A DNA stretch of 8,936 nucleotides from Candidatus Methanomethylophilaceae archaeon (GTDB lineage: Archaea > Thermoplasmatota > Thermoplasmata > Methanomassiliicoccales > Methanomethylophilaceae): assembly GCA_017395275.1 (NCBI GenBank), contig JAFPVN010000051.1, positions 1 to 8,936 of the forward strand, in the 5' to 3' direction. The first letter of the stretch is position 1; the number at the start of each line of letters is the position of its first letter. The notes under the pieces were generated by a model. That model worked only from the letters and a program-made list of their open reading frames with translations. It was not told where the DNA came from and made no database searches. The position numbers and the translations under genes are program-made. This document shows, in pieces, positions 4,837-8,936 of the stretch.

Positions 4837-7383
4837 ATGAACTATCAGGACGGAGACATATCGCTGGCCTGGGAGGAGATCCTGGGCATGTCCAAGTACC
4901 ACCTCATGCTGGTGGACATCCAGGACAACTATCCGGAGAAGAAGAGCCTGACCGTGTCCTTCGACGACATCGACGGATACAGCATCGATTTCGCCCAGTT
5001 CGTGCTGGCGCGTCCCGACAAGGTGCTGGAGATAGGGAGGAACGTGATCAAGAGCCTCCTTCCCGCCACTTGGGATCCGTCGCAGGAGATCAACCTCAGG
5101 ATAAACGACCTCCCCAGGGATGCTAAGATAGACGTGCGCCAGATACGCGCCAAGCACCTCGGGAGACTTGTTGCGATAGAGGGTATGGTCAGGAAGGCCA
5201 CCATGCCCAAGCCCAGGCTCGTCCGCGCAAGGTTCACATGCGCCAAGTGCGACGCCGAGGTCTGGGTGAAGCAGACCGGTACCCTCCTTAAGGAACCGCT
5301 GATGTGCCCCAACGAGGGATGCAACAAGTCCGTCCCCCGTTTCAACCTCGACCAGATGAAGTCGGAGTACATCGACACCCAGAAGGTGGAGATACAGGAG
5401 AACCCGGAGGGCCTCAGGGGAGGCGCGCAGCCGGAGAGGCTGTTCGGGTTCATGGAGGACGATATCGCAGGTACGGTCACCCCGGGTAACAGGATCATAA
5501 TGAACGGAATCCTGCGCTCGGTGGAGAAGACCGAGCGCGACAAGTCCACGATCTTCGAGGTGTTCATGGACGTCCTCAGCGTGGAGAACGAGCAGGCCGA
5601 CTTCTCCGAGGTGGAGATCACAGAGGAGGACGAGCAGGAGATCCTGGAGATGTCCAAGGACGAGAACCTCGCCGAGAACATCGTCAAATCCATCGCGCCC
5701 ACCATCTACGGTATGGATGACGAGAAGATGGCCGTCGCCCTCCAGCTGTTCGGAGGCTCCCACAAGGTACTGGACGACGGAACCTCGATAAGAGGGGACA
5801 TACACATCCTTATGATCGGAGACCCCGGAGTCGCGAAGTCGCAGATCCTGAGGTACATGAGCGACCTCTCGCCCAGAGGGATATACGCTTCCGGTAAGTC
5901 CGCATCCGCCGCGGGTCTCTGCGTCCACGGCGACACGATACTGAGCATGGAGAAGTGCCCCGTGAAGATCGGGGATTATGTAAATTCCCTGATGACCGAC
6001 CCCGAGGAGTACCGCCCCGGAATCTGGAGGCAGGCCGTATCCGGCGACCGCATAGCGTCGCAGGGAGAACTCGGATCCATAAGACTTCTGCCGATAACCT
6101 ACGTGTGGAGGATCAAGTCGCCCGCCAAGCTCATACGCATAACGACGATGACCCAGGACTCCATAATCATGACGCCCGAGACCAAGCTGCAGGCTATGCG
6201 CGACGGACGTTTCGATTGGTTCTCCTCATCGGAGATAGTCGCGGGCGACATGGTCGCCCTGGTGAGGGACAACATGCGCATGATCATGGTCGACAAGGTG
6301 GAGGAGATCACCGACGACATACCCGAATACGTCTACGACCTCACCGTCGATCCCGCCCATTCCTTCGTCGGGAACGGGTTCGTCATACACAACACCGCCG
6401 CGGCGGTCAAGGACGACTTCGGCGACGGCAGGTGGACCCTCGAAGCCGGTGCGCTGGTCCTTGCCGACAAGGGACTCGCATGCATCGATGAGTTGGATAA
6501 GATGAGCGAGCAGGACAGGTCGTCCCTGCACGAGGCGATGGAATCCCAGAAGATCTCTGTCGCCAAAGCGGGTATCACCGCCACGTTGCAGTGCAGATGC
6601 TCGATGCTCGCCGCGGCTAACCCCAAGCTGGGAAGGTTCGACGAGGACATGAGCATCGCCCAGCAGATCAATCTCCCTCCCGCACTCATGTCGCGTTTCG
6701 ATCTTATGTTCGTATTGCGCGACATACCCGATAGGAAGAAGGACAAGAAGCTCACCGAGTACATCCTCAAGGGACACTGGCGCGGACAGGCCAGGGAACA
6801 GACCGAGAAGGGGATCGACAGCGGAGTCAACGCCGAGAGGATCCTGGAGGAGACCAACAGCATGGTCGCCCCCTACAAGAAGGACCTTCTGAGGAAGTAT
6901 GTGGCATACGCCAAGAAGAACTGCCACCCCATCCTCACTCCGGAGGCGTTCGACATCATCGAGATGGACTATCTGAACATCAGGGGCAAGGGCGAGGACG
7001 GTTCGATCCCGATCTCGGCAAGGCAGCTTGAAGCGTACGTACGTCTATCCGAGGCGTCCGCCAGGATGCACCTGCGCAACAAGGTCACCGAGGAGGATGC
7101 CACCAGGGCCGTCCGTTTGATAAATTATTACATGGAGAAGATCGCGAAGACCGGCTCCGGATACGACATCGATCTCATGGGCGGGGAGACCTCCCAGAAG
7201 GACAGGAAGGCCATCGATGTCATCAGGAACATCATAGAGACGCACTCGCTCACCGGAGGCATAACCGAGGACGAGATCATCGACGAATCGGGTCTCGACC
7301 GCGCGGTGGTCGACAGGAACCTGAAGGGACTGAGCGAGCTGGCGGAGATCCTTGAGAACAAGGGCAAATACAGGATGGCATGA
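4837..7383 (+). CDS. mcm: Replicative DNA helicase MCM, interrupted by an intein
   Basis: An 848-residue precursor, about 690 after splicing, the usual archaeal MCM size. In the family it is the hexameric AAA+ helicase that unwinds DNA ahead of the replication fork. N-terminal DNA-binding domain with a zinc site, Cys135-x2-Cys138 and Cys157-x4-Cys162. AAA+ core: Walker A GDPGVAKSQ at 328-336; GKSASAAGL at 353-361, broken by the intein and resuming TAAAVKDD at 520; Walker B LACIDELDKM at 547-556; sensor 1 AAANP at 592-596; arginine finger SRFDLMF at 619-625. A C-terminal winged helix covers about 786-848. The intein must splice out, since it separates Walker A from Walker B. It starts 4 nt after the winged-helix gene, with only a weak GTGAT near the ATG, so translation coupling is likely. 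Its stop overlaps the next start (ATGA). Confidence 0.97.
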   Translation: MNYQDGDISLAWEEILGMSKYHLMLVDIQDNYPEKKSLTVSFDDIDGYSIDFAQFVLARPDKVLEIGRNVIKSLLPATWDPSQEINLRINDLPRDAKIDVRQIRAKHLGRLVAIEGMVRKATMPKPRLVRARFTCAKCDAEVWVKQTGTLLKEPLMCPNEGCNKSVPRFNLDQMKSEYIDTQKVEIQENPEGLRGGAQPERLFGFMEDDIAGTVTPGNRIIMNGILRSVEKTERDKSTIFEVFMDVLSVENEQADFSEVEITEEDEQEILEMSKDENLAENIVKSIAPTIYGMDDEKMAVALQLFGGSHKVLDDGTSIRGDIHILMIGDPGVAKSQILRYMSDLSPRGIYASGKSASAAGLCVHGDTILSMEKCPVKIGDYVNSLMTDPEEYRPGIWRQAVSGDRIASQGELGSIRLLPITYVWRIKSPAKLIRITTMTQDSIIMTPETKLQAMRDGRFDWFSSSEIVAGDMVALVRDNMRMIMVDKVEEITDDIPEYVYDLTVDPAHSFVGNGFVIHNTAAAVKDDFGDGRWTLEAGALVLADKGLACIDELDKMSEQDRSSLHEAMESQKISVAKAGITATLQCRCSMLAAANPKLGRFDEDMSIAQQINLPPALMSRFDLMFVLRDIPDRKKDKKLTEYILKGHWRGQAREQTEKGIDSGVNAERILEETNSMVAPYKKDLLRKYVAYAKKNCHPILTPEAFDIIEMDYLNIRGKGEDGSIPISARQLEAYVRLSEASARMHLRNKVTEEDATRAVRLINYYMEKIAKTGSGYDIDLMGGETSQKDRKAIDVIRNIIETHSLTGGITEDEIIDESGLDRAVVDRNLKGLSELAEILENKGKYRMA
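5920..6393 (+). other. Mini-intein within MCM (158 residues)
   Basis: In-frame protein insertion from Cys362 to Asn519 of the precursor, between SAAGL and TAAAV; joining these restores the normal MCM sequence. Intein blocks: A is CVHGDTILS with the Cys1 nucleophile; B is RITTMTQDSIIMTPETKL; F is VYDLTVDPAHSF; G is FVIHN with the penultimate His518 and terminal Asn519; the +1 extein residue is Thr520. Only about 50 residues separate B and F and no LAGLIDADG motif is present, so the homing endonuclease is missing. Block B normally ends T-x-x-H; here it is T446-P-E-T449, so the conserved His is Thr. Base composition and codon choice look like the host gene, suggesting long residence. Boundaries are firm because the extein junction is so well conserved in MCM. 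Confidence 0.93.
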
Positions 7384-7676
7384 CCATGTATTCGGTGAAG
7401 ATACACAGGGGAGCGAGCGGAGAGGTGCTCGCGGTATGCGACGAGGACATCCTCGGACAGACCTTCGAGGAGGGTCAGCTGAGGATCAAGGTCGGAGAGG
7501 GATTCTACAAAGGGGACATAGTCGAGGAGGCCGTCCTGATCGAGCACCTCGGAAGAGCCAGATTAATCAATATCGTAGGCAACTGTTCAGTCGACATCGC
7601 TATACGCGAAGGCCTCGTGGACGCCGACTGCGTGATCTCCATCGGCGGCGTGAAGCACGCTCAGGTTCTGAGGTAA
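7380..7676 (+). CDS. DUF424 family protein
   Basis: A 98-residue protein: MYSVKIHRGASGEVLAVCDE, then LGQTFEEGQLRIKVGEGFYKG (start of the central part), NIVGNCSVDIAIREGLVD and a C-terminal IGGVKHAQVLR. These are the conserved features of DUF424, an archaeal family of unknown function with invariant-looking AVCDE, FYxG, NIVG and GGVxHAQ segments. The ATG at 7380 overlaps the mcm stop as ATGA; a second in-frame ATG at 7386 (MYSVKIHR) would match the family's usual N-terminus equally well, so the first two residues are uncertain. One base separates it from nmd3. That closeness suggests a ribosome- or translation-linked role, which is an inference from context only. Confidence 0.88.
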   Translation: MTMYSVKIHRGASGEVLAVCDEDILGQTFEEGQLRIKVGEGFYKGDIVEEAVLIEHLGRARLINIVGNCSVDIAIREGLVDADCVISIGGVKHAQVLR

Positions 7677-7677
7677 G

Positions 7678-8709
7678 ATGTTCTGCGTCAAGTGCGGAAA
7701 GGACTGCGAAGAGCAGATTAACGGACTGTGCATGGAGTGCTTCCTCAACGGGAGGAAGCTGATGGTCCTGCCGCATCATGTGGACTTGCAGAGATGCACC
7801 AACTGTGAGGAATACAACATCCGCGACCACTGGACCAAGATGTCCGAGGACGATGCCGTGCAGGAGGCCGCATTGACAGGTCTCGCGGTGATCCCGGAGG
7901 CGCAGGTTGTATCGGTGGGGACGATGGCACAGCCCCAGGACGAGAGGACCTATGAGGTCAAGGTGGAAGCGGACCTGGACATCAACGGCTACATGGTGCA
8001 GGCGGAGGGCTCAACTCTCGTCAGGGTGAAGAACAACGTCTGCAAGAGATGCTCCAGGCAGTTAGGCAATTACTACGAAGCCACCATGCAGATCCGCTCC
8101 GGGGAGAAGGAGCTGTCCGACGGCCTCAGGGATGAAGTTGTAAGAAGGATCAGGGACTCGGTGGAGCAGCAGGCAAAGACCAACCGCCAGCTGTTCATCA
8201 CGAAGGTCCAGCAGGTCCCCGGAGGGGTGGATATCATGTTATCATCCATCTCCCTTGCCCGTTCTCTGACGAAGGACCTCGTGGAATCCTACGGTGCCGA
8301 ATCCAAGGAATCAGCATCATTGGTGGGGCAGTCCTCCGACGGCATCGACATCTACCGTCTCACGTATTTGGTAAGGTTCCCCGCATATCACACGGGCGAC
8401 GTCCTGGAGTACAAGGGCAAGCCCTACAAGCTCACCGGGCTCAACAAGACCGGCGGCAAGCTGTTGTCCCTCATCGACTTCAGGGAGACGTCCGTCAGGA
8501 AATCGGAGATACAGGACCTGAAGGTTCTGGTGAAGTACGACGACAGGAAGGAGGCGCTGGTGCTCTCCCGTTCCGGCAACGAGATACAGGTCATGCACCC
8601 CACCAACTATTCCACAGTGGAGCTCCGCATACCGCAGGACGCCGAGCCCGTCGAGGGCGGCAACGTCAGCGTTGTCCAAGTGGAGGAGGAGCTCTACTAT
8701 CTTCCCTGA
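7678..8709 (+). CDS. nmd3: NMD3 family 50S ribosomal subunit factor
   Basis: A 343-residue protein with N-terminal zinc sites: MFCVKCGKDC with Cys3/Cys6 and LCMEC with Cys18/Cys21, then Cys40/Cys43 (RCTNCEEY) paired with Cys122/Cys125 (VCKRCSRQLG). Then follow the NMD3 core (YYEATMQIR, VDIMLSSISLARSLTKDLVESYGA) and C-terminal beta domains (GDVLEYKGKPYKLTGL). Eukaryotic NMD3 is the adaptor that takes the 60S subunit out of the nucleus and acts in late maturation; archaea keep the core without export signals, so a role in 50S maturation or quality control is presumed. The ATG follows the DUF424 stop by 1 nt, with TGAGGT (7669-7674) as a closely spaced SD. It is the last gene of the operon. Confidence 0.92.
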   Translation: MFCVKCGKDCEEQINGLCMECFLNGRKLMVLPHHVDLQRCTNCEEYNIRDHWTKMSEDDAVQEAALTGLAVIPEAQVVSVGTMAQPQDERTYEVKVEADLDINGYMVQAEGSTLVRVKNNVCKRCSRQLGNYYEATMQIRSGEKELSDGLRDEVVRRIRDSVEQQAKTNRQLFITKVQQVPGGVDIMLSSISLARSLTKDLVESYGAESKESASLVGQSSDGIDIYRLTYLVRFPAYHTGDVLEYKGKPYKLTGLNKTGGKLLSLIDFRETSVRKSEIQDLKVLVKYDDRKEALVLSRSGNEIQVMHPTNYSTVELRIPQDAEPVEGGNVSVVQVEEELYYLP

Positions 8710-8715
8710 CAACGT

Positions 8716-8722
8716 TTTATTA
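8716..8722 (+). promoter_or_regulatory. TATA box for a leaderless fumarate hydratase mRNA
   Basis: TTTATTA inside GTTTTATTATT, centred 26 nt before the ATG at 8745 and just 6 nt after the nmd3 stop. No SD precedes the ATG (CCCCGTCCC), in agreement with leaderless transcription. The same T-rich run may also help end the nmd3 message. Confidence 0.58.
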
Positions 8723-8744
8723 TTGGGTAGTCAATCCCCGTCCC

Positions 8745-8936
8745 ATGATCACACTGCCTGAGACGACGGAGGACATCGTCGTCAGATTGATACGTCTGGC
8801 CAGCACCAAGCTGCCCGGGGACATCGGATGGGCCTTAGAGGCCGCCGCCGGATGGGAGACCGGGGAGATAGCGTACTCCCAGTTGGGGGCCATCATGGAG
8901 AACGCCAAGAAGGCCGAGTTACTCGGGAGACCCATG
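8745..8936 (+). CDS. Class I fumarate hydratase alpha subunit, N-terminal fragment
   Basis: The first 64 codons, cut by the window edge. The fragment starts MITLPETTEDIVVRLIRLAS, continues TKLPGDIGWALEAAAGWETG and ends ENAKKAELLGRPM. This matches the helical N-terminus of the alpha half of class I, [4Fe-4S]-dependent fumarate hydratases, in which the ASTxLPxD pattern and a final G-x-P-(M/I) come just before the first cluster Cys (CQDTG). That Cys would be the next residues outside the window. The enzyme interconverts fumarate and malate in a partial citric acid cycle. The related L-tartrate dehydratase alpha subunit cannot be excluded from this fragment. A beta-subunit gene would be expected downstream. 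Confidence 0.82.
   Translation, partial: MITLPETTEDIVVRLIRLASTKLPGDIGWALEAAAGWETGEIAYSQLGAIMENAKKAELLGRPM

Noticed and set aside
4645..5928. Antisense ORF of 427 codons opposite the winged-helix gene and mcm
   Set aside because: Long open antisense frames are expected opposite GC-rich genes; the translation shows no domain, and the sense strand is a clear MCM.
5955..6491. Plus-strand 178-codon ORF over the intein, considered as a nested endonuclease
   Set aside because: Arg/His-rich out-of-frame shadow with no LAGLIDADG, HNH or GIY-YIG motif.

Overview
The window reads as part of a GC-rich (by eye) archaeal chromosome. Every recognisable gene is of archaeal type: a separate GMP synthase glutaminase subunit, UPF0147, SecE, Spt5/NusG, ribosomal protein uL11, MCM helicase, DUF424 and NMD3. 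Several genes have a TATA-like box about 26 nt before the start codon and no Shine-Dalgarno (SD) sequence, which is the leaderless style common in Thermoplasmata. Together with the gene set this suggests a methanogen-type Thermoplasmata lineage such as Methanomassiliicoccales. The lineage is an inference; the archaeal assignment is firm.

Layout: (1) 1-180, the C-terminal end of guaA subunit A. (2) 247-694, a convergent minus-strand pair: a 54-codon small gene followed by a UPF0147 gene. (3) 695-872, a divergent control region with a TATA box for each direction and a perfect short palindrome. (4) 873-2783, a large protein with two GT2 glycosyltransferase domains in one chain. (5) 2784-2924, a leader with repeats, then secE, spt5/nusG and rpl11 as a tight operon for protein export, transcription elongation and translation, closed by a hairpin terminator. 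(6) 4584-8709, a second tight operon: a small winged-helix protein, the replicative helicase mcm, a DUF424 protein, and the 50S export/maturation factor nmd3. (7) 8745-8936, the start of a class I fumarate hydratase alpha subunit, cut by the window edge.

The most notable elements are a 158-residue mini-intein in MCM between Walker A and Walker B, whose block B lacks the usual histidine; an Spt5 with an extra N-terminal domain of about 120 residues; and a shared TTTATTA promoter core 22-23 nt upstream of three leaderless start codons. I see no CRISPR array, tRNA, rRNA, insertion sequence or phage gene.
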